Under the pieces are notes generated by a model, which saw only the letters and a list, made by a program, of their open reading frames with translations, ran no database searches and was not told where the DNA came from. Both the position numbers and the translations under genes were made by a program. 64,000 nt of DNA from Ramlibacter terrae (GTDB lineage: Bacteria > Pseudomonadota > Gammaproteobacteria > Burkholderiales > Burkholderiaceae_C). The stretch lies in the NCBI GenBank assembly GCA_013127575.1, contig CP053418.1, positions 1,550,001-1,614,000 of the forward strand. Direction: 5' to 3'. How positions within the stretch are numbered: the stretch's first letter is position 1; every line of letters starts with the position of its first letter. This document shows positions 30,104 to 42,517 of the stretch, piece by piece.

Positions 30104-31655
30104 TGCAGGGTTCCAGCGCCGACGATGGCGCGCATGATCTTTTCCTGGCTGGCCTCGTTCGCGCCGAATTCGGCAACGAAGCGGCCTTCGTTCATCACGT
30201 AGATGCGGTCGCACATGCCGAGCAGCTCCGGCATCTCCGAAGAGATCATGACGATGCAGCGGCCCTCGGCGGCCATCTGCGCCATCAGGCTGTAGATCTC
30301 GAACTTGGCGCCGACGTCGATGCCGCGCGTCGGCTCGTCGAGGATCAGCACGCGCGGCTGCGTGAACAGCCACTTGCCCAGCACCACCTTCTGCTGGTTG
30401 CCGCCCGACAGCTCGCCGGCCGGCTGGTGCACGCCGGCGCAGCGGATGCGCAGCTGTTGCCGGTAGCCCTCGGCCACCGCGAATTCGCGGCCCTCGTCGA
30501 CGACGCCATGGTTCGCCACACCCGGCAGGTTCGCCAGCGTGGTGTTGCGGGCGATGTCGTCGTCGAGCAGCAGGCCGTAGCCCTTGCGGTCCTCGGTGAC
30601 GTAGGCGATCCCGTGCGCCACCGCGCGGCTGACGTCCGAAACGTCAACTTCCACCCCTTCCACCAGCACCTTGCCGCTGATGCGCTGCCCGTACGAACGG
30701 CCGAAGACGCTCATCGCCAGCTCGGTGCGGCCGGCGCCCATCAGGCCGGCGATGCCGACGATCTCGCCGCGGCGCGCGTGCAGGTTCACGCCCTTGACCA
30801 CCTGCCGGTCGGCATGCAGCGGATGGTGCACCGTCCAGTCGCGCACCTCGAACACCGTCTCGCCCGGCGCCGGCTCGCGCCGCGGGTAGCGGTCGGCCAT
30901 CTCGCGGCCGACCATGTGGCGGATGACCACGTCCTGGTTGGCCGGCTGCCCGCGGCAGTCGAGCGTCTGCACCGTGCTGCCATCGCGCAGCACCGTGATG
31001 GTGTCGGCCACCTTCTCGATCTCGTTGAGCTTGTGCGAGATCAGGATGCTGGTCACGCCGTGCTCCCGCAGCCCGAGCAGCAGTTGCAGCAGCGCCTCGC
31101 TGTCGGTCTCGTTCAGGCTCGCGGTGGGTTCGTCCGGGATCAGCAGCCTGACCTGCCGCGACAGGGCCTTGGCGATCTCCACCAGCTGCTGCTTGCCGAC
31201 GCCCAGATCGTCCACCAGCGTGGCCGGCGATTCGTCCAGGCCCACGGTGGCCAGCAGCTCGCGCGTGCGCACGTGGGCCGCATGGCGGTCGACCACGCCG
31301 AGCCGCGCCGGCTCCTTGCCCAGGAAGATGTTCTCGGCGATCGACAGCAGCGGCACCAGCGCGAGTTCTGGTGGATGATGCTGATGCCCAGCGCCTCGCT
31401 GCCCGCGGTGTCGCGGAACTGGCGCGGCTGCCCTTCGAACAGGATCTCGCCGTCGAAGGTGCCGTGCGGGTAGACGCCGCTCAGCACCTTCATCAGGGTC
31501 GACTTGCCCGCGCCGTTCTCGCCCACCACGGCATGGATCTCGCCGGCGCGCACGCCCGGGTTCACGTCCTTGAGCGCCACCACGCCGGGGAAGGCCTTGG
31601 TGATGTTGCGCATCTCCGGGATCATTTCCCCGGTCGGTACGCTCCGGGGGCTCAC
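30100..31655 (-). CDS. gguA: sugar ABC transporter ATP-binding protein GguA (XylG-like)
   Basis: CUT2-type ATPase with two nucleotide-binding domains, about 518 residues. First domain: [22 protein letters not shown]; signature [13 protein letters not shown]. The Walker B reads LLIPDEPTA, where the proline looks like a CCTGG-to-CCCGG error. Second domain: [28 protein letters not shown] and [14 protein letters not shown] frame break lies at 31370 (CCAGG read as CCAG). The GTG start overlaps the chvE stop as GTGA; ATG 31625 (MIPEMRNIT) is an alternative. Energises uptake of the sugar bound by ChvE. Confidence 0.92.
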
Positions 31656-32722
31656 TTGAGCTGGGCCTCTTTGTAGTAGCCGCTGCCCACCAGCACCTGC
31701 TTCCAGTTGCCGGCGTCCACGCTGACCGGCTTGAGCAGGTAGGAGGGAACCACCTTGACGCCGTTGTTGTAGGTCTTGGTGTCGTTGATCTCGGGCGCCT
31801 TGCCGGAAATCACCGCATCGACCATGTTGGCCGCCACCTTGGCGAGGTCGCGCGTGTCCTTGAAGACGGTGGACGACTGCTCGCCGCGCACGATCGACTT
31901 GATCGAAGGCACTTCGGCGTCCTGCCCGCTCACCACCGGGCAGGGCTGGCCGCCGCCGCAGTAGCCCACGCCCTTGAGCGACGACAGGATGCCGATCGAC
32001 AGGCCGTCGTAGGGCGACAGCACGGCGTGCACCTTGTCCTTGCCGTAGAAGGCCGACAGCAGGTTGTCCATGCGCGCCTGCGCCACCGCGCCGTCCCAGC
32101 GCAGCGTGCCCACCTTGTCCATGCCCATCTGCTTGCTGCGCACCACCAGCTTGCCGCTGTCGATGTAGGGCTTGAGCACCGACATCGCGCCGTCGTAGAA
32201 GAAGAAGGCGTTGTTGTCGTCGGGCGAGCCGCCGAACAGCTCGATGTTGAACGGGCCCTTGCCCTGCTTCAGTCCCAGCTTGTCGACGATCGAGGTCGCC
32301 TGCAGCACGCCGACACGGAAGTTGTCGAAGGTGGCGTAGTAGTCCACGTTCTTCGAGCCGCGGATCAGGCGGTCGTAGGCGATGACCTTGATGCCCTTGT
32401 CGCCGGCCTTCTGCAGCGCGTTCGACAGGGTGGTGCCGTCGATGGCGGCGATCACCAGCACCTTGACGCCCTTGGTGATCATGTTCTCCACACGGGCCAG
32501 CTGGTTGGGGATGTCGTCGTCGGCGTACTGCAGGTCGGTCTGGTAGCCGCGCTCCTTGAGCACCTTGACCATGTTGTTGCCGTCGTCGATCCAGCGCGCG
32601 GAGGACTTGGTCGGCATCGAGATGCCGATGGTGCCCTTGCCCTGCGCCAGCGCTGCCGGCGCGAGTCCGGTCAGTGCGGCGCCCAGCGCCAGGCTGCCGA
32701 TGATGAAGTGCAGGCGTTTCAT
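31652..32722 (-). CDS. chvE: ChvE-type multiple-sugar periplasmic binding protein
   Basis: Intact 356-residue protein with a signal peptide ending near APAALAQ. It resembles Agrobacterium ChvE and E. coli Xyl[58 protein letters not shown] (sugar-contacting arginine, asparagine and aspartate) and [20 protein letters not shown]. Expected ligands are arabinose, galactose, xylose or glucose. Strong AGGAGAG ribosome site. First transport gene after the dehydratase (37-base gap), in one operon. Confidence 0.92.
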   Translation of the reverse strand: MKRLHFIIGSLALGAALTGLAPAALAQGKGTIGISMPTKSSARWIDDGNNMVKVLKERGYQTDLQYADDDIPNQLARVENMITKGVKVLVIAAIDGTTLSNALQKAGDKGIKVIAYDRLIRGSKNVDYYATFDNFRVGVLQATSIVDKLGLKQGKGPFNIELFGGSPDDNNAFFFYDGAMSVLKPYIDSGKLVVRSKQMGMDKVGTLRWDGAVAQARMDNLLSAFYGKDKVHAVLSPYDGLSIGILSSLKGVGYCGGGQPCPVVSGQDAEVPSIKSIVRGEQSSTVFKDTRDLAKVAANMVDAVISGKAPEINDTKTYNNGVKVVPSYLLKPVSVDAGNWKQVLVGSGYYKEAQLK

Positions 32723-32759
32723 GGTGTCTCTCCTTGGGGTGGTGTCGCTCGGTGGGAAC

Positions 32760-34500
<1,741 letters not shown>

Positions 34501-34538
34501 CGGCGGGGTCTCGCTTGTTCTGGCGGGGAAGCGAAATA

Positions 34539-34549
34539 TAGTCAGACTA
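34539..34549. promoter_or_regulatory. FadR-type operator 1 (TAGTCAGACTA)
   Basis: Perfect palindrome TAGTC A GACTA matching TNGTNNNACNA, 38 bases before the dehydratase start in the divergent regulatory region. Expected to bind the FadR-type repressor at 28181-28931 and control the leftward operon. Confidence 0.6.
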
Positions 34550-34603
34550 AAAATGCTGGAAAGCACAGGGAAAACCCCTACATCAGCGGACTATTCGCAA
34601 AAT

Positions 34604-34614
34604 TAGTCCGACTA
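34604..34614. promoter_or_regulatory. FadR-type operator 2 (TAGTCCGACTA)
   Basis: Second copy, 65 bases (about six helical turns) from the first and 33 bases before the SDR start. The surrounding AT-rich text (AAAATTAGTCCGACTAGATAAT) includes a likely -10 box (TAGATAAT) for the rightward operon. Two sites on the same helix face suggest joint control of both operons, possibly with looping. Confidence 0.6.
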
Positions 34615-34647
34615 GATAATCGCCGCTTCTCCCGCCGACCCCACCCC

Positions 34648-35412
34648 ATGCCCGACTTCGCCAGCTACCCGAGCCTCGTGGACCGCACCGTGCTGATCAC
34701 CGGTGGCGCCTCCGGCATCGGCGAATGCATGGTCGAACGGTTCGCGGAGCAGGGGGCCAAGGTGGGCTTCATCGACGTGGCGCGCGAGGCAGGCGAGGCG
34801 CTGGCGCGGCGGCTTGCCGGCAGTGCCCACGCCCCCTTGTTCGTCGCCGCGGACCTCACGGACATCGCCGCGCTCGATGCAGCGATCGGCGTGGTGCGCG
34901 AACGCTTCGGGCCCATCCGCGTGCTGTTGAACAACGCGGCGAACGACCAGCGCCATCGCATCGAGGACACGACGCCGGCATCGTGGGATGCGGGCATGGC
35001 CGTGAACCTGCGGCACCAGTTCTTCGCGGCGAAGAACGTCGCGGCCGACATGAAGCGCAGCGGCGGTGGCTCGATCGTGAACTTCGGCTCCGTCAGCTGG
35101 ATGCTCAAGCAGGGCGGCATGCCGGTCTACACCACGGCCAAGGCGGCGGTGCAGGGCCTCACGCGCAGCCTGGCGCGCGACTTCGGGCCGTACGACATCC
35201 GCGTCAATACGCTGGTGCCGGGCTGGGTGATGACCGAGCGGCAGGTGAAGCTGTGGCTCACCGACGAAGGCCGCGCCGACATCGCCCGCGGGCAGTGCCT
35301 GCGCGGCGAGCTGCGCCCGGACCACATTGCCCGCATGGCGCTGTTCCTCGCCGCCGACGACAGCGCGATGTGCACCGCGCAGGACTTCGTGGTGGACGGG
35401 GGCTGGGTGTGA
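34648..35412 (+). CDS. SDR-family sugar dehydrogenase (probable aldose 1-dehydrogenase)
   Basis: Intact 254-residue short-chain dehydrogenase: VLITGGASGIGECMVERF (cofactor loop), LLNNAANDQRH, NFGSVSW (serine), VYTTAKAAVQGL (Tyr and Lys) and FVVDGGWV at the end. FIDVAREAG at the end of strand 2 has an aspartate, which suggests NAD preference. First gene of the rightward operon; its place before a lactonase gene points to oxidation of L-arabinose or D-galactose to the lactone. The GTG start of the next gene overlaps the stop. Confidence 0.88.
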   Translation: MPDFASYPSLVDRTVLITGGASGIGECMVERFAEQGAKVGFIDVAREAGEALARRLAGSAHAPLFVAADLTDIAALDAAIGVVRERFGPIRVLLNNAANDQRHRIEDTTPASWDAGMAVNLRHQFFAAKNVAADMKRSGGGSIVNFGSVSWMLKQGGMPVYTTAKAAVQGLTRSLARDFGPYDIRVNTLVPGWVMTERQVKLWLTDEGRADIARGQCLRGELRPDHIARMALFLAADDSAMCTAQDFVVDGGWV

Positions 35413-36288
35413 GCGAGGCAAGGCTCGCCGTCGCCGCGCGCAACCGCCGGGTGAGTGCCCGCTGTGGTGCGAGCGGACCGGCGCGCTGTACTGGACCGAC
35501 ATCGAGGGCCGCACCCTCAGCCGCTTGCAGGCCGGCGGGACCGTCCGCGCGTGGACGCTCCCCGACCGCATCGGCAGCTTCGCCTTCTGCGAGGACGGCA
35601 CGCGCTTGCTGCTCGGGCTCGCTCACGGCATCGCACTGTTCGACCGGAGACCGAGGCGCTCTCACCAGTCATCCCGGTGGAGCCGGACCAACCCACGACC
35701 CGCATCAACGACGGCCGTTGCGACCGCGGGGGCCGCTTCGTGTTCGGCATGTTCAATCCCGCCGAAGCGGCGATCGGCGGCATGTACCGCGTGCATGCCG
35801 ACCTGCGGGTCGAGCGCTTGCCGTTGCCGCCGGTGGCCGTGGCCAACAGCATCGCCTTCAGCCCGGACGGCGCCACCCTGTACTTCGCCGACTCGCCGGC
35901 GCGCACCATCTGGTCGGTCGACTACGGCGCCGACGGCAGCCTGGGCACGCCGCGCGTGTTCGTGCGCCTGCCTGCCGACGAAGGCTTTCCCGACGGTTCC
36001 TGCATCGACGCCGACGGCGGCCTGTGGAACGCGCAATGGGAGGGCGGCTGCGTGGTGCGCTACGACGCCGCCGGCGCGCGGACCGATCGCCTGCCGTTGC
36101 CGGTGACGCGGCCGACCTGCCCCGCCTTCGGTGGTCCCGCGCTATCGACCCTCTACGTCACTTCGGCGCGCATCGGGCTGGACGAGCAAGCCTTGCGCGA
36201 CCAGCCCGACGCCGGCGGCCTGTTCACTCTGCCGGCGCGCCGGCAGGGCCTGCCCGAATCGCGCTTCCGCACGGAGACACCTGCATGA
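35409..36288 (+). CDS. SMP-30/gluconolactonase-family lactonase
   Basis: Six-bladed propeller lactonase of about 293 residues. Metal-site residues: GECPLW (Glu), RINDGRCDRGGRFVFG (Asn), VANSIAFSPDG (Asn) and FPDGSCIDADGGLWNAQWEGG (Asp). It hydrolyses aldonolactone to the aldonic acid. GTG start overlapping the SDR stop; the stop overlaps the next gene as ATGA. Two frame breaks at 35451 (CCAGG read as CCGG) and 35649 (CCTGG read as CCGG). Confidence 0.9.
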
Positions 36289-37204
36289 CCGCTCCCCGCT
36301 ACCGGGGCGTCTTTCCCGTCGTCCCCACCACCTTCACCGAAGACGGCGCGCTGGACCTGGACAGCCAGAAGCGCTGCGTCGACTTCATGATCGATGCCGG
36401 CTCCGACGGCCTGTGCATCCTGGCCAATTTCTCCGAGCAGTTCGTGCTGGCCGACGAGGAGCGCGAGGTCCTCACCCGCGCCATCCTGCGGCACGTGGAC
36501 GGCCGGGTGCCGGTGATCGTGACCACGACCCACTTCGGCACCCGCGTCTGCGCCGAGCGCAGCCGCCGCGCGCAGGAAGAGGGCGCGGCCATGGTGATGG
36601 TGATGCCGCCTTACCACGGCGCCACGCTGCGGGTGCCCGAGCCGCAACTGTTCGAGTTCTTCGCTTCGCTTTCGGATGCGATCGATATCCCGATCATGGT
36701 GCAGGACGCGCCGGTCAGCGGCACCGTGCTGCCGGCCGCGCTGCTCGCGCGCATGGCGCGCGAGATCGAACAGGTCTGCTATTTCAAGATCGAGACCGCC
36801 GGCGCGGCCAGCAAGCTGCGCGAGCTGCTGCGCGCGGGCGGCGACGCCGTCGAAGGTCCGTGGGACGGCGAGGAGGCGATCACGCTGCTGCCCGACACGG
36901 AGGCCGGCGCCACCGGTTCCATGACCGGCGGCGGCTACCCGGACGGCATCCGGCAGGTGATGGACGCCTGGCGCGCGGGGAACCGTGAGGCAGCCTTCGA
37001 TGCGTATGCGCGCTGGCTGCCTCTGATCAACTACGAAAACCGGCAGGGCGGCATCCTCACGGCCAAGGCGCTGATGAAGGAAGGCGGCGTCATTGCCTGC
37101 GAGGCGCCGCGCCATCCTTTCCCGGCGATGCATCCGGCCGTGCGCGCCGGGCTGATCGCGACCGCAAAGCGGCTGGACCCCCGGTCCTGCGCTGGGGCAG
37201 GTGA
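36285..37204 (+). CDS. DapA-family 2-keto-3-deoxy-L-arabonate dehydratase-like protein
   Basis: About 307 residues of the DHDPS/NAL barrel family. YRGVFPVVPTTFTEDGALDL, ILANFSEQFVLADEER, VQDAPVSGT and the Schiff-base lysine in VCYFKIETAG fit the L-KDA dehydratases of the non-phosphorylating arabinose pathway, as does GPWDGEEAITLLPD. It would convert L-2-keto-3-deoxyarabonate to 2-oxoglutarate semialdehyde; an aldolase role on a keto-deoxy sugar acid is the alternative. The last residues (RLDPLVLRWGR) need repair of CCTGG near 37182. No semialdehyde dehydrogenase gene is in the window. Confidence 0.85.
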
Positions 37205-37261
37205 CTGGAACGCAGCCTCCGCGCCCATTTCCCACCCGCAACCACGAAGGAGACGACAACC

Positions 37262-38223
37262 ATGATGAATCGCCGCAACGCCCTGCAGGGCACCGCCGCC
37301 CCGGCCTTGGCCGCCGGGCTTCCGCTGTCCGCGCTGGCGCAGAAGAAGATCGTGCTGGGCTTCAGCCAGATCGGCGCCGAAAGCGAATGGCGCACCGCCA
37401 ACACCGAGTCGATCAAGCAGGCCGCCAAGGACGCCGGCATCGAGCTGAAGTTCGCCGACGCCCAGCAGAAGCAGGAGAACCAGATCAAGGCGATCCGCTC
37501 CTTCATCGCGCAGAAGGTCGACGTGATCGCCTTCTCGCCGGTCGTGGAAAGCGGCTTCGAGACCGTGCTGCGCGAAGCCAAGGCCGCGAAGATCCCGGTG
37601 ATCCTGACCGATCGCGCGGTCAACGTGAAGGACGACTCGCTGTGGGTCAGCTTCATGGGCTCCGACTTCCGGAAGAAGGCCGCAAGGCGGGCCGCTGGCT
37701 GGTGGAGAACAAGAAGGCCGCGGCGGGACCGGTCAACATCGTGGAGCTGCAGGGCACGGTCGGCTCGGCGCCGGCGATCGACCGCAAGAAGGGCTTCGAG
37801 GAAGTCATCAAGGGCCAGCCCAAGTTCAAGATCGTGCGCTCGCAGACCGGCGACTTCACGCGCGCCAAGGGCAAGGAAGTGATGCAGGCCTTCCTGAAGG
37901 CCGACGCCAAGAACATCCACGTGCTCTACGCGCACAACGACGACATGGCCATCGGCGCGATCCAGGCGATCGAGGAAGCGGGCCTGAAGCCGGCCAAGGA
38001 CATCACCATCATCTCGATCGACGCGGTCAAGGGCGCCTTCGAGGCGATGATGGCCGGCAAGCTGAACGTGTCGGTGGAATGCAGCCCGCTGCTCGGCCCG
38101 CAGCTGATGACGGCGGTGAAGGACGTCGTCGCGGGCAAGAAGCTGCCCAAGCGCATCGTGACGGAAGAGGGCGTGTTCCCGATGGAAACCGCCGCTGCCG
38201 AATTCCCGAAGCGCAAGTACTGA
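37262..38223 (+). CDS. ytfQ: galactofuranose/arabinose-type ABC binding protein YtfQ
   Basis: CUT2 periplasmic binding protein of about 320 residues. MNRRNALQGTAAPALAAGLP is a signal peptide with an arginine pair (Tat export possible); the mature part has GFSQIGAESEWRTANTESI, QENQIKAIRSFIAQKVD, LTDRAVNVKD and HNDDMAIGAIQAIEEAG, close to E. coli YtfQ. YtfQ binds furanose forms of galactose and arabinose. One frame break at 37669 (CCAGG read as CCGG). AAGGAGACGAC precedes the two adjacent ATG codons. Confidence 0.9.
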
Positions 38224-38234
38224 GGACGCACCGG

Positions 38235-39753
38235 ATGACGCAGGCGGGCGCGCAAGGGCCGGTGCCGGTGCTGGAGCTCGCCGGCATCGGCAAGCAGTTC
38301 CTCGGCGTGCGCGCGCTCGCCGATGTCGGCCTGCGCCTCTTCCCCGGCGAAGTCCATGCCCTGATGGGGCAGAACGGCGCCGGCAAGTCGACGTTGATCA
38401 AGGTGCTCACCGGCGTCTACCCGGCCGATGCCGGCACCGTCACGCTGGAGGGCCGCGTGGTGCGGCCCCGCTCGCCGCTGGAGGCGCAGCGGCTGGGCAT
38501 CAGCACGGTCTACCGGGAGGTGAACCTGTGCTCCAACCTGTCGGTGGCGGAGAACATCTTCGCCGGCCGCTACCCGCGCCGTTTCGGCGCGATCGATTGG
38601 CAGGCGATGAACGTCCAGGCGCGCGCGCTGCTGGCCCGCCTGAACCTCGACATCGACGTCACGCAACTGCTCGCCAGCTACCCGGTGGCGGTGCAGCAGA
38701 TGGTGGCGATCGCGCGGGCGCTGGGCGTGTCGGCGCGCGTGCTGGTGCTGGACGAGCCCACCTCGAGCCTCGACGCCGACGAGGTGCAGCGCCTGTTCGG
38801 CGTGCTGCGGCAGCTGCGCGCCGAAGGCCTCGCGATCCTGTTCGTCACCCATTTCCTCGACCGGTGTATGCCGTCGCCGACCGCATCACCGTGCTGCGCA
38901 ACGGCGCGCTGGTCGGTGAATACGCGGTCGCCGCCTTGCCGGCGCCGGCACTGATCGCCGCGATGGTCGGCCGTGAACTGGCGGCCCGGCGGCAGCCGGA
39001 GCCCGCGCCGGGCGTGCACGCCGAGGCGGAGGCGCCGCTGCTGGAGCTGCGCGGGCTGGGCCGGCGCAGCGTGCTGCAAGCGACCGACCTGTCGGTGCGG
39101 GCCGGCGAGATCGTCGGCCTCGCCGGCCTGTTGGGTTCGGGCCGCACCGAGCTGGCGCAGCTGGTGTTCGGCCTGCACCGCGCCGACACCGGCGAACTGC
39201 GGATGCAGGGCGAGCCGCGCAATGTCGACACGCCGGCCGCGGCGGTGGAACTCGGCATGGCGCTGATGCCCGAGGACCGCAAGACCGATGGCATCGTCGG
39301 CGAGCTTTCGGTGCGCGACAACATCGTGCTGGCGCTGCAGGGCCGGCGCGGCATGTGGAACCAGTTGCCGGAGCAGGAGCAGCTGCGGCTGGCCGAGGGC
39401 TTCGTGCGCGCGCTCGGCATCAAGACGGCCGACCTCGACACGCCGATCGGGCTGCTCTCGGGCGGCAACCAGCAGAAGGCCTTGCTCGCGCGCTGGCTGG
39501 CGACCGAGCCGCGCCTGCTGATCTGGACGAGCCGACCCGCGGCATCGACGTGGCCGCCAAGCAGGAGATCATGGACGAGATCGGCCGGCTGGCGGCGCAA
39601 GGAATGGCCGTGCTGTTCATCTCGTCGGAAATCGAGGAGGTGGTGCGCGTGTCCCATCGCATCGCGGTGCTGCGCGATCGCTGCAAGGTCGGCGAGCTGC
39701 CGGCCGGCAGCGGCGAGCAGGACGTCTACCACCTGATCGCGCAGGAGCATTGA
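38235..39753 (+). CDS. ytfR: sugar ABC transporter ATP-binding protein YtfR
   Basis: Double ATPase of about 507 residues. First domain: [22 protein letters not shown] and [14 protein letters not shown]; second: [31 protein letters not shown] and [15 protein letters not shown]. Frame breaks lie at 38862 (CCAGG) and 39525 (CCTGG). TVYREVNLC carries R where relatives have Q, again explained by CCAGG read as CCGGG. Starts 11 bases after ytfQ; the stop overlaps the permease start as TGATG. Confidence 0.92.
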
Positions 39754-40801
39754 TGGCATTTGCCTGGCGTCATCGCCTGTTCTGGCCGCTCGTCACGCTG
39801 CTGCTGTTGCTTGCGGTCAATGCGGCGTTCAACCCCAGCTTCCTGCACGTCGAGTGGCGCGACGGCCACCTGTACGGCAGCCTGGTCGACATCGTCAAGA
39901 GCGCGGCGCCGCTGGCCCTCGTGGCGCTGGGCATGACGCTCGTGATCGCGACGCGCGGCATCGACATTTCGGTGGGCGCGACCGTCGCGATCGCTGCGGC
40001 GGTCGCGGCGGCCGGATGATCGGCGGCTCGCTGGTCGTGCAGGACGGCGTCGCCACCCACGTGAGCCGCTTCCCGATGTGGGCCGCGATCGCGGGCGCGC
40101 TCGCCGTCGCCTTGCTGTGCGGCGCGTGGAACGGCGCGCTGGTCGCCGGCGTGGGCATGCAGCCGATCGTCGCCACGCTGATCCTGATGGTGGCCGGCCG
40201 CGGCATCGCGCAGCTCGTGACCAACGGCCAGATCATCACGGTCTACTACGGCCCTTACTTCACCATCGGCAACGGCTACCTGGCCGGCCTGCCGGTGCCG
40301 TTCTGGATCGCAGCCGCGGTGCTCGTGGCGCTCGTGCTGCTGTGCCGGCGCACGGCGCTGGGCATGTTCATCCAGGCCGTCGGCATCAACCCGTCGGCTG
40401 CGCGCCTTGCGGGGTTGCCGGCGCGGCGCATCGTCTTCTGGGCCTATGCGTTCTGCGGCCTGTGCGCGGGCGTGGCGGGCCTGATCGTGAGTTCCACCGT
40501 CAAGAGCGCCGACGGCAACAACGCCGGCATGCTGATGGAGCTCGACGCGATCCTCGCAGTGACGCTCGGCGGCACGGCGCTGACCGGAGGCCGCTTCAGC
40601 CTGGTGGGCAGCGCGATCGGCGCGCTGATCATCCAGACGCTGACCTATGCGATCTACTCGATGGGCGTACCGCCGGAAGTCAACCCGGTGGTGAAGGCGG
40701 CGGTCGTGTTCGCGGTGATGCTGCTGCAGTCGGCCGAGTTCCGCCAAACCGTCGCCGGCTGGCTGCGCCGGCCCATGCCGCGCGCGCAGGAGGTGCGATG
40801 A
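39753..40801 (+). CDS. ytfT: sugar ABC transporter permease YtfT
   Basis: CUT2 permease of about 350 residues with around nine membrane helices. LHVEWRDGHLYGSLVDIVK, TLVIATRGIDISVGATVAIA, NGQIITVYYGPYFTIGNGYL and ELDAILAVTLGGTALTGGRF are typical of YtfT. One frame break near 40013 (CCTGG read as CCGG). ATG 39753 is preferred over the in-frame TTG one codon earlier. The stop overlaps yjfF by 4 bases. Confidence 0.92.
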
Positions 40802-41820
40802 GCGCGGACCTGCGCCTGCTGGCCGACGCGCCGCGGCCCACCGCACCGGCCGTGCGACAGCGCCGCTTCGACCCCAAGTACGCGCCGGTGCTGGTCACCA
40901 TCGCCTTGTTCGCCGCCTTGTGCGCGCTGGGCTCGGTGGCCTACACCGGCTTCTTCTCGGCGCAGGTGTTCCTGAACCTGCTGATCGACAATGCCTTCCT
41001 GTGCATCGCAGCGGTGGGGCTGACCTTCGTCATCCTTTCCGGCGGCATCGACCTGTCGGTCGGCGCCGTGATTGCGCTGACCACGATGGTGTCGGCATCC
41101 CCGGTGGAGCGGCATGGCTGGAGTCCCTTCGCCGTGATCCCGCTGGTGCTGGTGCTGGGAACCGCCTTCGGCACGGTGATGGGCGTGCTGATCGAACGCT
41201 TCCGGCTGCAGCCCTTCATCGTCACGCTCGCCGGCATGTTCCTGGCGCGCGGGCTGTGCTACCTGATCAGCATCGACTCCATCAGCATCGGCGACCCGTT
41301 CTACGCTTCGGTGTCGCAGGTGCGCATCGCGCTGTGGGAGGACGCGTCGCTGTCCATCAGCGCGGTGATCGCACTGCTGGTGGTCCTCGCCGGCGCCGTG
41401 CTGGCGCACTGGACGCAGTTCGGCCGCACGGTCTACGCGATCGGGGGCAACGAGCAATCGGCGGTGCTGATGGGGCTGCCGGTCCGCTCGACGCTGGTCG
41501 GCGTCTACGCGCTCAGCGGCTTCTGTTCGGCGCTGGCCGGCGTGGTGTTCACCTTCTACATGCTGTCCGGCTACGGGCTGCATGCGGTGGGACTGGAACT
41601 CGATGCGATCGCGGCGGTGGTGATCGGCGGCACGCTGCTGTCCGGCGGCGTCGGCTACGTGTTCGGCACCTTGTTCGGCGTGCTGATGCTGGGGATCATC
41701 CAGACGCTCATCATGTTCGACGGCAGCCTGAGCTCGTGGTGGACGCGCATCGCCATCGGCGGCCTGCTGTTCGCCTTCTGCCTGCTGCAGCGGCTGTTCG
41801 AGGCGCGCCCGGGGCGCTGA
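40798..41820 (+). CDS. yjfF: sugar ABC transporter permease YjfF
   Basis: Second permease of the Ytf system, 340 residues in one frame: FVILSGGIDLSVGAVIALTT, LQPFIVTLAGMFLARGLCYL, YAIGGNEQSAVLMGLPVRST and LELDAIAAVVIGGTLLSGG. SASPVERH has proline where YjfF proteins have leucine, which fits CCTGG read as CCCGG. Together with YtfT it makes the heterodimeric channel. Last gene of the rightward sugar operon. Confidence 0.92.
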   Translation: MSADLRLLADAPRPTAPAVRQRRFDPKYAPVLVTIALFAALCALGSVAYTGFFSAQVFLNLLIDNAFLCIAAVGLTFVILSGGIDLSVGAVIALTTMVSASPVERHGWSPFAVIPLVLVLGTAFGTVMGVLIERFRLQPFIVTLAGMFLARGLCYLISIDSISIGDPFYASVSQVRIALWEDASLSISAVIALLVVLAGAVLAHWTQFGRTVYAIGGNEQSAVLMGLPVRSTLVGVYALSGFCSALAGVVFTFYMLSGYGLHAVGLELDAIAAVVIGGTLLSGGVGYVFGTLFGVLMLGIIQTLIMFDGSLSSWWTRIAIGGLLFAFCLLQRLFEARPGR

Positions 41821-41848
41821 CCCAGCCCGCAGGGCGGCGCGACCGCCC

Positions 41849-42517
41849 TCACGGCGAGGCCGGCTGCATCTCTCCCGACAGCAGCAGCTGGTCGCCGGTG
41901 GAATGCGGCACCGTGCGCAGCAGGGCGCGCGCGACGTCGGCGGCCGCGATCGATCGCAGCGACTTCGGGATGACGGGCCGCAGCAGGCTGCTGACGCGCA
42001 AGGCCGGTGCTCGCCGCTGCGCTCGGGCTGGCCGAGCGCGGTGCGGTCGCCGGCCGGGAAAGAGGGCCGCGCCACCACCATGGTGGCGAAGCGCAGGCCG
42101 GTCAATGCCTCTTCGAGCTCGCCCTTGACGCGGTTGTAGAAAAGCGGCGACCGCGAGTTGGCGCCCATCGCGCTGACCAGTCCTACCCGCTTCGCTCCGG
42201 CGGCGCGGGCCGCCCCGCCACGCCCAGGTTGGCGTCGAAATCGACGGCCCGGAAAGCCGACTGGCTCCCCGCCACCTTGATCGTGGTCCCGAGAGCGGGT
42301 AGACCTCGTGCACCGCCGGCAGGGCCGGCAGCGCCGAGAAATCGACGGTGTGGAAGGTCAGCTTGGGGTGTTGCCACCCCGGGTTGCGGCGGCCCAGCGC
42401 ATGGACCGCCACCACGCTGTCATCGGCCAAAAGTCCTTGCAGGATTTCCCGGCCCACGAGCCCCGTAGCCCCCGCCACCAGTGCGGTTCGACCGGCCGCC
42501 ACCGCCGCCGCCGCCAT
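41849..42517 (-). CDS. NAD(P)H-binding atypical SDR (oxidoreductase HTATIP2/TIP30-like)
   Basis: Rossmann-fold protein, about 222 residues. [20 protein letters not shown] is the dinucleotide motif, LGTTIKVAGSQSAFRAVDF and SAMGANSRSPLFYNRVKGELEE are typical of the TIP30-like group, with the YNRVK tyrosine and lysine. Four frame breaks at CCWGG sites (about 42295, 42213, 42008; a substitution at 42055). The reading begins inside the 3' end of rhlE: the ATG at 42517 lies 97 bases upstream of the rhlE stop. The start is uncertain because every alternative lies beyond the cofactor motif. Confidence 0.7.
   Translation of the reverse strand: MAAAAVAAGRTALVAGATGLVGREILQGLLADDSVVAVHALGRRNPGWQHPKLTFHTVDFSALPALPAVHEVYPLSGPRSRWRGASRLSGPSISTPTWAWRGGPRRRSEAGRTGQRDGRQLAVAAFLQPRQGRARRGIDRPALRHHGGGAALFPGRRPHRARPARAQRRAPALRVSSLLRPVIPKSLRSIAAADVARALLRTVPHSTGDQLLLSGEMQPASP

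Noticed and set aside
31130-31150. Walker B motif LLIPDEPTA with proline in GguA, and similar proline or arginine changes in EttA, YjfF and YtfR, as possible functional variants.
   Set aside because: Each odd residue is one substitution inside CCTGG or CCAGG (to CCCGG or CCGGG), the same sites that carry the indels.
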